This document shows, piece by piece, positions 1 through 10,661 of a DNA stretch of 60,000 nucleotides. The stretch is from Nymphaea colorata (Eukaryota; Streptophyta; Magnoliopsida; Nymphaeales; Nymphaeaceae): positions 10,847,952-10,907,951 of the forward strand of contig NC_045142.1 in NCBI RefSeq assembly GCF_008831285.2, in the 5' to 3' direction. The position numbers were made by a program, and so were the translations under genes. The notes under the pieces were generated by a model. The model was not told the DNA's origin, searched no databases, and saw only the letters and a program-made list of their open reading frames with translations. Positions within the stretch are counted from its first letter, which is position 1; each line of letters starts with the position of its first letter.

Positions 1-2986
1 TGCAGTGATCTGAATTAGCCTTGGTGTAGCCATACTCCCCCATAAATGACTCGAACTTCTTGTACCACTGCCTAGGTGTCTGCTTCAGACCATACAAGTT
101 TTTCTTTAATCTGCAAACATGGTTTTCTTTACATTTCAAAAGAAAACCTTCTGGCTGCATCATGTAAATTTCCTCATCAAGATCACCATGAAGAAAAGCT
201 GTCTTCACATCCATCTGCTCGATCTCCAAATCAAGACTGACTGCCAAACTAAGAACAATTCTGATAGATGACATCTTGACCACCGGTGAGAATATCTCGT
301 CAAAGTCAACTCCTTTCCTCTAATTGAACCCCTTCACAACCAACCTAGCTTTGTATCTTGGGCTTAGAGAGTTTTCATCATGCTTCACTATAAAAACCTA
401 TTTGTTTCTCAATGCCCTCTTGCCTTGGGGCAACTCCCCAAGCTCGAAGGTGTGGTTGTCGTAAAGTGACTGCATTTCATCTTTCATGGCTTCCATCAAC
501 TTTTCCTTGTGCACATCATGCATAGCTTCTTCATAGCATTCAGGCTCACCACTGTCAGTCAACAAAATATAGTCATGTGCGAGATATCTAGTTGAGGGAC
601 GCCGCTCCCTCGTGGATCTTCGCTACCGATCTACATCTGAGGAAGAACCCTCCAAATTATGATCGTCACCTTCGTCATCTGAATTAGGAATATATGGCAT
701 GTCTACTTGTCATTCTCTATAATGTATCTGCCCAACAGCATAATCTGGCACTGCTCTTGAAGTATTCTGCAAGGGAATAGGGTCCACATCAACTGGCAAA
801 TAGCTGCTATGAGAAGAATCCTTTACTGCTTTCTGAATATCCTCAATATTCTGTTCTTCAACAAATACAACATCCCTACTTCTGACAAGCTTCTTCTCAA
901 CTGAATCGTACAATCTATAACCAAATTCATCATGACTATAACCCAAAAACACGTACTGCCTGCTTTTTGATTCCAACTTCGATCTCTCATCCTTTGGTAT
1001 ATGCACAAATGCCCTGCATCCAAATACACGTAAGTGCTCATAGAATACATCTTTACCATACCAAACTCTGTTAAGAATATCACCATCCAAAGGAACATGT
1101 GGAGACAAGTTAATCACATAAGCAACAGTATGTAAAGCTTCACACCAAAAAGAATCGGATAACTTAGCTTCAGATAGGAGACATCTAACTCTCTCCATGA
1201 GTGTCCTGTTCATTCTTTCTGCCACGCCATTCAATGGAGGAGTCTTAGGTGGAGTCTTCTGGTGCCTGATGCCATGAGATCTGCAATACTCATCAAATAG
1301 ACCAATATACTCTCCCTCATTATCGCTGCAAACACACTTCAGCTTCTTTTCTGACTGTCTTTCAACTAGTGCATGAAAGTCCTTAAAAACACCAAGGACT
1401 TGGTCTTTCCTCTCCAAAGAATAGACCCAAACTTTCTTGAAAAAATCATCAATAAACGTGACAAAATGAAATGCACCACTATGTGAACTTACTTTCATAG
1501 GACCGCATACATCTGTATGAACCAACTCAAGTGCTTCTGACTTTCTGGAAGGTGGATGAATCTTGAAAGAGATCCGTGTCTGCTTCCCTGCAAAACAATG
1601 ACTGCATTTATCAAGTTTATCCTTCTTTACATTTGGTAGAAGGTTCTTCTTGATCAAGAATTGCAGTCCCTTGTCACTCATATGTCCCAGCCTCCTGTGC
1701 CACAACTCAATAGTTTTCTCATCTTGTGTCACATGTACCATGTCTTTGAAAATCGATGTCTGCATAGTATAAAGATTATTGCTGCATCTCTTGCCTCGAG
1801 CAATAATCAAGGAACCTCTGGTAAGCTTCCACTGGCCATCACCAAACGTGTTGTGATACCCTTCTTCATCGAGCCTTCCTGCAGAGATAAGGTTCAGATG
1901 CATGTCAAGTGCATGCCTCACATCTGTCAGCTTCAATAGAGCTCCATTCACATTCTTCAGAATGACGTCGCCTTTGCGTGCAACGTGAGACAAAGAACCA
2001 TTACCCATTCTTAAAGTACCAAAATCACCAGAAATATATGAAGAGAAAAAATCCTTATGGGAAGTAACATGAAGAGCTGAACCACTATCAACAAGCCAAC
2101 AAGTATCGTCTCTGGCAACATTAACCATGTTAGCATCACAAACAACAAACATTTCATGTTGTGCAGCAGCTGCGACATTGTCATCTCGGTCATTTTTCTT
2201 CTCCTGTTTCTCCCCAATTTTATTCTCCTTCTTCAGCTGGAAGTAGTGCTTCTTTATGTGTCCTTTCTTTCCATAGTGGTGGCATTCCAAATTCTTATAT
2301 CTCGATTTGGACTTGCTTCTGCTTTTATCTCTGCCCGTGTCACTCTTGAATTTACTCCTTCCCCTGTTCTCTGTGAAAAGAACCTCTGTCTGAGAAGAGC
2401 AAGCCTGAGATTTTCTTCTCACCTCCTCATTGAGAATACCTGACTTAACAGTCTCTAAAGAAACAACCCCATTAGCTGCAGAGTTAGTAAACGAGATTCT
2501 AAATGTATCACACGAATCAGGCAAAGTAGCAAGCAATAATAATCCCAAAATCTCATCTTCAAATTTAACGCCGATACTGGATAACTGACTAATGACCCCC
2601 TGAAAATCATTTAGAAAACCCAACACTGAACTGCCCTCCCTGAATCTTAAATTCATCAATCTTTTCAGAAGAAATAATTTACTACTTCCTGTCTTCGAGG
2701 CATAAAGATTTTCTAATTTTGCCCACAAACTACATGCATGATTTTCATCTTAGATATAGTTATAAACATTTTCATCCACAAATTGTCGAATGAAACCACA
2801 AACTTGTTCGTGTTCAAATTCTCATTCTTCATCAGACTTAGAGTCGGACTTTTCTTTGGCAAAAACTGGAAGGTGCATAGCCTTCACATATAAGAGATCT
2901 TTCATCTTATTTTTTCATAGACTATAATTAGTCCCATTTAGACTAATCATACGGCTAGTGCCAAAATCAATTTTGTTATCCACCAT
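1..2986 (-). pseudogene. Copia-1 gag-pol, broken by stops
   Basis: Polyprotein of Copia-1. The probable gag start is the ATG at 2986, touching the primer-binding site. The longest open stretch (2728-710, 672 residues) holds a Gag core, a zinc knuckle that reads CHHYGKKGHIKKHY with two of its metal-binding Cys replaced by Tyr, the aspartic protease motif DSGSALHVT, the GAG-pre-integrase His/Cys region (HRRLGH, CSHC) and an integrase core with HTD, CSDN and VAER supplying the D, D and E. Reverse transcriptase follows at about 600-1 (FLHGDLDEEI, LYGLKQTPRQWYKKF). In-frame stops occur twice or more in gag upstream of 2728, near 708, near 630 and near 318. Each fits a single transition, as expected of an old methylated copy. 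Confidence 0.9.
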
Positions 2987-2987
2987 G

Positions 2988-3002
2988 TTGGCTCTGATAC
3001 CA
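2988..3002 (-). other. Copia-1 tRNA primer-binding site
   Basis: Read on the minus strand it is TGGTATCAGAGCCAA, complementary to the 3' end of plant initiator-Met tRNA, the usual primer of plant Copia elements. Three bases separate it from the LTR end. Confidence 0.9.
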
Positions 3003-3005
3003 CTT

Positions 3006-3545
3006 TGTTGGGATAAAACGGAGATAGGACACAAATCTACTAAATGAATTTAGCAACAAAACTATAGCCCAATCCGATTATGCAAGAAGCAACAAAACAA
3101 CGACCAAGCAATCACAAATGCACGAGAAGATGTTTACGTGGAAAACCCCTCAAAACAATGAGGGTAAAAACCACGGGGTACTACGACCCAAACTCAATCC
3201 ACTATAATCAATGATATAAGTTGTCCCACGAGGGGTTAGACAAAGCCAACCCTCCAACAATAATATCTCACCAAAGCTATATGAGAAAAACAAGAGAAAT
3301 ATCACCGATTGAATGCGGAAACCGTGGATTGAGAGGAAATGCGCCTGGCTTCCTCCTTGGAATCGAATCTTGCTCTAGCCAAATGCTCGCAACCTTCTCT
3401 TCCTCTTCTCCTTCTCTCCTTTTCTCTTCTCCTTCTCTCCTCTCTTCTTCTCCTTCGCTCCTCTTGCTGTGCAGCCACCAAGAGAGAGCACACGAGAGAC
3501 CACACCTCTCTTTTTCCCCAAAATGGAACCCTAGATAGAGAGAGA

Positions 3546-3595
<50 letters not shown>

Positions 3596-3702
3596 CGTAC
3601 GAAAGATTGGGGGCATCATCGGGTGCCCCCCTTTTCCTCCCGCCCGTCACTTAAGTGACGGGCCGGGTCGGGTCCTCTCTTGAGGCTGGACCCGACCCAA
3701 CA
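3006..3702 (-). repeat. Copia-1 5' LTR (697 bp)
   Basis: Bounded by TGTTGGG on the left and CCCAACA on the right, next to the primer-binding site, so it is the 5' LTR of a minus-strand element. Inside it are a pyrimidine-rich stretch around 3393-3470 and a (GA)n microsatellite at about 3536-3594. A GGGTCGGGTCC stretch near the outer end pairs with GGACCCGACCC a few bases on, so the LTR edge can form a hairpin. The other LTR is outside the window. Confidence 0.88.
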
Positions 3703-3894
3703 GAAAGATGGTGGAGAAGATAAATAGAGGGACATACTTGCTGTCTAAGACAAAGGAAGATGAAAGCAATAATGGTGTCTGCACTACTCATAGCATATGA
3801 AAAAGAAAAGAGAAGTTTTTTTAGGGAAGAGTTTTAGTTTGGGAGGGTTGAAGACTGTTTCATGGGGGTGGGATGAAACTGGGGGGCTCATCCA

Positions 3895-4078
3895 TTATTT
3901 TGATTCCAAAATTAAAATCAGACCCCCAAGGTTGAATTTTAATTCTGGTATTTTGATTCCGGAATTGATCCACAATTCCAGAATCAAAATTGTGTTTTGT
4001 TAACCAATTCCCATTTTCTAGGAAACTAGAATTTTGATTCTAAAATTCCAGTGATTCTTGCGAATCAAATGCCTCCTA
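3895..4078. repeat. MITE-like fragment, GGGGCGTTTGAT family (copy M1)
   Basis: Several turns of the motif AATTTTGATTCCAGAATT and its complement, ending at GCGAATCAAATGCCTCC. This is a diverged form of the terminal ATCAAACGCCCCC seen in full at 52158-53182. The left end is not clear. 3703-3894, between this and Copia-1, shows no gene. Confidence 0.5.
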
Positions 4079-4152
4079 AGCATCACTTGTTCGCCTTCAT
4101 GGACTCATACCACAAACTTATTGGATATGGAGAAAGTACTAATATCAACACA
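4079..4152 (-). pseudogene. LINE endonuclease fragment, downstream part
   Basis: Removing Copia-2 with one copy of its duplication (TTGAG) joins this stretch to 17802-18150. On the minus strand it then continues the LINE-like frame past the GGILTLWD motif, with STFSISNKF a few residues on, like the stretch after that motif in plant L1 endonucleases. It is short and damaged, so the assignment rests on the joined context. Confidence 0.35.
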
Positions 4153-4157
4153 TTGAG

Positions 4158-4549
4158 TATTAAAGCAAACGTTGACAGCAATCAAGACGTTGAGAAAGAG
4201 GATCAATGCAATGAAGGAATGCACAATGCAAGAGAAGAATACCTTCATACATATGGTAACACAAAATATAGTAACACAAAAGATACTTGTGCAGCTTCGT
4301 CCTTTAAGAAAAAGAACATTCGAAATCTTCAATGTTCGTATACTCATGCTGGCCCATTTCCTTTTAAGTGTTGTACAAAATATGGCAATCAAGCCACATG
4401 TACAAACCATATAAATAATGGAAACCTCTCCAAAAGAAAAAATAATATAGAACAAGAGAGGAAAGTGGACATAGGCTAAAGCCCAATCACTCTAAATTGT
4501 TTTGTTTCTCTCCCTACCTCCCTTTCTCTCTCTGAAGTGTGTTTTTTCA
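4158..4549 (+). repeat. Copia-2 5' LTR (392 bp)
   Basis: Matches 17456-17796 over its whole length, for example the shared CCCATTTCCTTTTAAGTGTT. It has roughly 50 bp near its 3' third (around 4375-4450) that the other LTR lacks, so one of them has lost or gained a segment. It ends TTTTTTCA, followed at once by the primer-binding site. Confidence 0.88.
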
Positions 4550-4559
4550 TGGTATTAGA

Positions 4560-5274
4560 GCCATGACTTCTCAAGACTCTCAACGTTCCAATCCTCTTCC
4601 AAGGATCAACCCACAGCCATGAGGCCCCAATGGCGATTCAGGCGAAAGCTCTAGATCAGCGACGTCAATGTCCAGCATGTTCTCTTTTGGGCAAATACCA
4701 AGAAATCTATACCATTATATCTCAATTAAGCTTACGGTAGACAACTGCCTCATATGGGAATCTATATCATTATATCTCAATCAAGCTTACGGTTGACAAC
4801 TACCACCTATGGGAATCACATTTAAGCTGATTCTATCTACATATGATTTGACCGGGTATGTTGATGGTTCTAAACATGCTCTGCCTAAAATTTTAGAGGG
4901 AACAACTGTAATAAATAATCAGTAAGTTACATGGTGTAGGCATGATCAATTTTGTTAAGTTGGATGTAATCTGTCTGAACCTATTCTTTTTCAAGTGATT
5001 GGATTATCTCATTCACATTTTGTTCGGAAAGCTTTACAAGAAATCTATGATGCTCATTCTCGTTCAATAAATATGCAATGGAAATTTCAGCTTCAAGATG
5101 TTAGAAGAGACTCAATGTCGATAGATGAATACATTACTAAAGCCAAGAATATTATACACCAAGTCACAACTGATAAAGGGTTAGCTGAAGATGACCTTGC
5201 AATGCAAATACTTAAAGGACTACTCGATGATATGTTTTGTACGGAGACCAGATCACAATCTATCACCATAGCTC
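4560..5274 (+). pseudogene. Copia-2 gag, 5' part
   Basis: Degenerate Gag reading frame starting near an ATG at 4562. A recognisable piece is 4995-5274, with a run of Gag-like text (LQDVRRDSMSIDEYITKAK, then LKGLLDD) typical of the UBN2 Gag family. Many stops are present. A 55-bp direct tandem duplication lies inside (about 4704-4758 and 4759-4813, each copy carrying CAAGCTTACGG or AAGCTTACGG). The frame is cut at 5274 by Copia-3 and resumes at 10662. Confidence 0.75.
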
Positions 5275-5825
5275 TGAAAGAAAAGATGCAAGACAAAGTT
5301 TTTTAAGTGGTTTGGAATAAAATCCTATGTCCACTGTCTCTCACACCAATTAGGCGATTGATATGAGGTTCCCTTAATGAGAGAATTTATACATGATTTG
5401 TTGAAGAGATTGTTACAGATTCAAAACAATCCTTCCTTGATTTTTTTGTTTCTATAATCCTTTCTTTCTCTTTTGATACAGGGACGTTGTCACTTTCCTT
5501 CTCTTTTGATGAGAATTCGTTGCCTTCTTGCCTAGATTCTTGCCTTTGTGATCTTGATTGATTTCTTTAGATTTAACAAGTATAGTTGCCTTTTTGCTGG
5601 ATTTGTCACGATCTTCATGATTTTCTTCAATCGCCTTGTGATCTTGATTGATTTCTTCCAATCTAGCGGGCCTTGTGATCTTGATTGATTTCTTCCAATC
5701 TAGCAGGTACAATTGCCTTTTTGCTGGTTTTGTCATGATTTTCTTCATTTGATGAACTGGCATGATCTCCACAATTTCCTTCATCCGGTGGACAGCTGTA
5801 ACTATCAGCAGTTTGTACGTTAACA
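5275..5825 (-). repeat. Copia-3 3' LTR (551 bp)
   Basis: Direct match to 10139-10656. It is longer mainly because a unit of about 37 bp beginning GCCTTGTGATCTTGATTG is present twice in tandem around 5630-5705 and once in the other LTR. The remaining differences are scattered substitutions. Confidence 0.9.
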
Positions 5826-8800
5826 TCCCCCTTCAATCTCGAGCGTAGATTGTAGCGAAGACCGAGATTGTGGCCTAGAGCTATCAACCGATGATGGGAA
5901 AGAGGCTTTGTAAACATATAAGCTAACTGATGAGTGGACGAAATATATTGAGTAACTAATGATCCAAGAGCCACCTTTTCTCATACGAAATGAAAATCAA
6001 ACTCAATATGTTTCATTCGGGAGTGATATGCCGTTTTGATGGTGGATTGCAGGGCGGAAAGATTGTCACATAACAACAAGGGAGGTTGAGAAAGAAACAG
6101 TCCAAGATCTCTAAGAATAAATGTGATCCAAGTGAGCTTTCCTGCTGCCGTTGCAAGGGCACGGTATTTAGTTTCACAAGAAGATCTTGCAACACTTTGT
6201 TGCTTTTTAGATGCCCAAGAAATACAATTGGGGCCTAGAAAAGTGTAGTAGCCAGTGGTAGAACGACGAGTGGAGGGGCACCCGGCCCAATCTGCATCAG
6301 AATAAGCTCGGATTGACAATTTTCTGGGCTTAAAGAATTGCATTCCAAGAGAGATAGTACCTTGAATATAGCGAAGAATGTGTTTCAGCAACTGAAAATG
6401 TCACAGAGAAGGAATGTGCATAAACTGTGACACATAATTAACAGCATAAGTAATGTCTGGTCGGGTGATAGTAAGATATTGCAGAGCTCCAACAAGACTA
6501 TGATACAACGTAGCATTGGGATATGCTTCATCTTCTACGGTGCTGTTATTATAGACATTAGTAACTATGGGCGTAACAGTTGATCGGCATGATTGCATCC
6601 GAGCACGTTCTAGGATGTCCATAGCATAGCGTTGCTGATTGAGAAACAGGCCGAAAGCAGTGTGTTGGACTTGAATGCCTACGAAGTAATGTAAGTCCCC
6701 AAGATCAGTCATAGCAAAAGTACGAGATACTTCATTTTGAAAGGATACAAGAAAAGTTGGACTGCTGCCAGTGAGAATGATGTCATCCACATATAAGAGA
6801 AGAATGGTTACAGTCGATTGTTGGAGTCTCACAAATAACGATGGATCTACAGAGCTGGCTTGAAAATTGTGAGAGAATAAAAATTGAGCAAAGCGATCAT
6901 ACCAAGCACGTGGGGCCTGTTTGAGACCATATAGAGCACGATTCAATTTGCAAACATGGTGAGGAAACTGAGCATCTGGGAAACCTGGAGGCTGCTCAAT
7001 AAAAATAGTTTCAGTTACATATCCATTCAAAAATGCATTTTTGACATCTAGTTGTTTAAGAGGCCAGCCATTCATGAGAGCATCAGAAAGAATGATCCGA
7101 ATAGTTGCTGGTTTAACAACTGGTGAGAAGGTTTCAAGAAAATCCACGCCTTCAATTTGAGTATAGCCCTGTGCCACCAGCCTTGCCTTAAGTCTGTCAA
7201 TGTGGCCTTCACTATTCAATTTGGTTTTGTAAACCCATCGGCTGCCAATAATATGCATGGAGGGATCACTAGGTACCAAGGTCCAAGTACCATTTGCAAT
7301 CAAAGCTACCATTTCATCTTCCATAGCACGCCTCCAACCGGGATGTTTAAGAGCAATGGAGAAATGTTTAGGTTCAGCGGGAGCGAGGGTAGTTAATATG
7401 TATTTGGGATTAGGTTTGACAATACCATGTTGAGAACATGTGACCATAGGGTGAGACGGTCTGGTCATGGTATTGGGTAAGGCATTAGATGGGATTAGCG
7501 ATGGTGAAGGAAGAGGTGGCGAGCTAGGTGGCAATGGTGAAGGAGGAGGTGGCGAGCTAGGTGACGATGGTGAAGTAAGGACCGGCAACTCTGGTGGTGA
7601 CGGAGGTAAGAGAGAAATGACTGGTGATGGTAGAGTAGAAGTACAAAGGGAAGGTTCTGGTTGACTATTGTGAAGTCTGGCAGCATCATGAGGGTTCACT
7701 TCAATGAGAGCAGGCTGATTAGGTTGAATAGCGACCGGAGAGAAGGACACTAGATCATGAGCAAAATTGTAATTCAGTTATGTGCTAGCCAAACCTTGAT
7801 TGAAGGGAAAACATTTTTCATCAAACACTACGTGTCTTGAAATATATACCCGATTTGTCAAGGGATAAAGACAGCGATAACCTTTGTGTTGGTCACTATA
7901 TCCTATGAAGACACATGGTAAGGATTTGAGTTCAAATTTGTGTTTGTTGTAGCTCTTGATGTAGGGAAAACATCTACACCCAAAAGTCCTTAGGCAAGAA
8001 TAGTCGGGAGGTTTATGAAATAAGCTTTCATATGGACTTAGCATTTGGAGCATGGACGTCGGCAACCGATTTATGAGCCACACAGCAGTAGTAAAGGCTT
8101 CCACCCAATGTTTTGCTGGAACATTACTATGAAAAAGTAGAGTTAATCCAAGTTCAGTAACTAACCTGTGTTTTCGTTCCACCAACCCATTCTGTTCAGG
8201 TGTTTTTGGACAGGCCTTGAGATGTTTGATTCCAGATTCTCCTAGCTAAGAGAGAAAAGCATTGCTATTAAATTCACCACCTTCATCACTTTGAAAAATT
8301 TTAACAGATCTTCCAAATTGCGTACTCACCATCTTATGAAACTCCATAAACTTTGCAAAAAAACCAGACTTAAACTTTAATGGGTAGATCCAAAAGTAGC
8401 GAGAATGATGATCAACAAAGAGCGCATAATATCGAAACTTTTGACATGAATCAATCGGAGCTGGCCCCCAAAGATCACAATGAATTTTTTCAAAGGGTTC
8501 ATAATATTCATCATCTAATGGAAGAAACGGCAAGCGTGTTGCTTTGCCCAATTGACAACTTTGACAAATAGAAAACATAGACATTTTTGCTGCTAAATTT
8601 ATTCTACCCTTGGATGACTAAAAGTCAATGATCTTAGCTGATGGATGCCCGAGCCGACTGTGCCAAATCTCTGAAGTTGTTGTCTTGAAACGATCAGAAA
8701 AAAATACTGCCTTTGGTCTGGTCTTGAGCGCATACAAATCTCCCTTTCTAGCTCCCTTGGCAATCGTCTGATTGGTTTCCTTGTCCTTAATCACAAAAGA

Positions 8801-10099
8801 ATCAGATGTAAACTCAAAGACATGGGGCATAGACGATGTAAGCTGACTCACGGAAATAAGATTTTTCTTTATAGCAAGAACAACCAGCACATTATCAAGA
8901 GGAAGAGTCGTATTTCCAAGATCAAGATTAGTAGAACCAATATGAGTTATTGGTAAATGCTGCCCGTTTCTGACCATAACTAAATCAGTTCCATGATATT
9001 TAATGAGATGTTTGAGAGTACCTGGATCATCTGTAACATGAGAAGTTGCGCCAGTGTCTGGATACTAGTCTGCATTATTAGGATCGGCAACTTGAATAGT
9101 GGAAAAAATTTGTGGAAGATCCTTGGGTTGATACGCCTGATTGAATCTGTGATAGCATTTGAATGCGGTGTGATTACTCAGTCCACAAATTTGACACGCT
9201 GTTTTAACTGAAGGCTGAGTGGTACTTCGATCGGCGTTGGCTGGAGTATTGGTGGGACGAGATTGAGAAGCAGGTGGAAAACCACGTCCTCGCGAATTGA
9301 AGCGAGGGTTGCTGTTTTTCCTGGTATACTGTGCACGTCCTCTGTAGTTGTGAGAGTAAGAGGGTTGAGCTGGAACTTGCTGGCTTATGAACGCAACATT
9401 TAGATTAAGTTGAAACCCATGGATGTTTTTCATGTTGTCATGGCTTTCAAGCAGAGAAACAACATCAATATATGCAGGAATAGGAGGCCGAAGTATCAAT
9501 GTCATAAACGATTCATAACCTGATCCAAGCCCATTTATGAGCCAATAAACTTTGTCTTGATCCGACAGAGGTTTCCCAATGGCTGCCAATTCATCACATA
9601 TGTTTTTGAAACCTGTTACATACTCAGTAACAGTTTTTTCTTTCTTTTGAAACGTCTGTAATTTTCTGTTTAACAGAAATTCTCGGTCTTTGGATTCTCT
9701 AGCAAAGACCTTTAAAAGAGCAGTCCAGACTTCGGAAGAAGTTTGGAGTCCGACCACAAGACCTAGCACTTCTTCAGAGAGTGATCCAGTGATCCACCCT
9801 CTAAGGAGTCGGTCTGATTTTTTCCAGGCAAGAAATTCTGGATTTGGGACAGAACGGGCCTCACCATGTTCAACAATTTCAATGGTGGAGGTCGGTTTGG
9901 AGATTTGTCCTTCTATAAATCCCATCATGTCTTGGCTTTCAATGAGTCCAAGCATTTGGGTCTTCCAAAGCAAGTAATTCTTGTGAGAGAGTTTGATAGA
10001 GACAAAATTTGCAACATTAACGTTGGAAGGATATGGCTACTTAGCTGCCATGATAAGTGAAGGGGATGCTCCGGTCGAAGAGGATGCACTGGAAGCCAT
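5826..10099 (-). pseudogene. Copia-3 gag-pol, nearly full length with premature stops
   Basis: Starts at the ATG at 10099; a stop follows at codon 21. Gag (9973-9065) carries the UBN2-type core and an intact zinc knuckle CQICGLSNHTAFKC. Protease has DTGATSHVT just past a stop near 9067. Then come the pre-integrase region (WHSRLGH, CQSCQLG), integrase (HCDLWGP, FQSDEGGEF, LVERKHR), reverse transcriptase (YVDDIILTG near 6790) and RNase H (YSDADWAGCPSTRR). Stops lie near 9067, 8618, 8247, 7778, 6400 and 5979, mostly single transitions. A proline/serine-rich linker lies between integrase and reverse transcriptase (about 7480-7660). The final frame reads on through the purine tract into the LTR. 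Confidence 0.9.
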
Positions 10100-10124
10100 A
10101 AAAAAACGATAATCCTCACGGAGA

Positions 10125-10138
10125 TAGCTCTGATACCA
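10125..10138 (-). other. Copia-3 tRNA primer-binding site
   Basis: Minus-strand TGGTATCAGAGCTA, directly adjacent to the LTR end; initiator-Met type. Confidence 0.88.
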
Positions 10139-10656
10139 TGAAAGAAAAGATGCAAGACAAAGTTTTTTAAGTAGTTCGGAATAAAATCCTACGTCCACTG
10201 TCTCTCACACCAATTAGGCGATTGATATGAGGTTCCCTTAATGAGAGAATTTATACATGATTTGTTGAAGAGATTGTTAGAGATTCAAAACAATCCTTCC
10301 TTGATTTTTTTGTTTCTATAATCCTTTCTTTCTCTTTTGATACAGGGACGTTGTCACTTTCCTTCTCTTTTGATGAGAATTCGTTGCCACTTTTCTTGCC
10401 TAGATTCTTGCCTTTGTGATCTTGATTGATTTCTTCAGATTTAACAAGTATAGTTGCCTTTTTGCTGGATTTGTCATGATCTTCATGATTTTCTTCAATC
10501 GCCTTGTGATCTTGATTGATTTCTTCCAATCTAGCGGGTACAGTTGCCTTTTTGCTAGATTTGTCATGATTTTCTTCATTTGTTGAACTGGCATGATCTC
10601 CACAATTTCCTTCACCCGGTGGGCAGCTGTAACTATCAGCAGTTTGTACGTTAACA
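10139..10656 (-). repeat. Copia-3 5' LTR (518 bp)
   Basis: Partner of 5275-5825. Followed on the plus strand by the target duplication AGCTC and then by the resumed gag of Copia-2. Confidence 0.9.
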
Positions 10657-10661
10657 AGCTC

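Larger units (their letters stand above)
1..3702 (-). mobile_element. Copia-1, LTR retrotransposon truncated by the window edge
   Basis: A minus-strand Ty1/Copia element whose 5' half lies in the window: LTR 3006-3702, primer-binding site 2988-3002, gag from about 2986 and pol down to position 1, where reverse transcriptase is cut off. The LTR bears the inverted ends TGTTGGG and CCCAACA. The base string GAAAG directly outside the LTR (3703-3707) is the candidate target duplication, but its partner lies before the window. Domain order gag, protease, integrase, reverse transcriptase is that of Copia, not gypsy. The Gag and integrase style recall the Tork/Tnt1 branch, which is only an impression. 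Several in-frame stops show that it is dead. Confidence 0.93.
5275..10656 (-). mobile_element. Copia-3, complete but decayed LTR retrotransposon nested in Copia-2
   Basis: Minus-strand Copia element, 5.38 kb, inserted in the gag of Copia-2. The target duplication is AGCTC (5270-5274 and 10657-10661). LTRs are 5275-5825 and 10139-10656, with TGAAAG at one edge and TTAACA at the other on the plus strand. The primer-binding site (10125-10138) abuts the 5' LTR and a purine tract lies just inside the 3' LTR at about 5826-5834. All Copia domains are present in order with only about eight stops, so this insertion is younger than its host. A Retrofit/Ale-like lineage is suggested by the Gag, not proven. 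Confidence 0.93.

Noticed and set aside
3302-3683. Arg/Glu/Ser-rich frames on both strands in the Copia-1 LTR
   Set aside because: They come from the (GA)n microsatellite and the CT-rich stretch and lie inside an LTR.
7467-7664. Gly-rich plus-strand frame
   Set aside because: Antisense shadow of the Pro/Ser-rich linker of the Copia-3 polyprotein.
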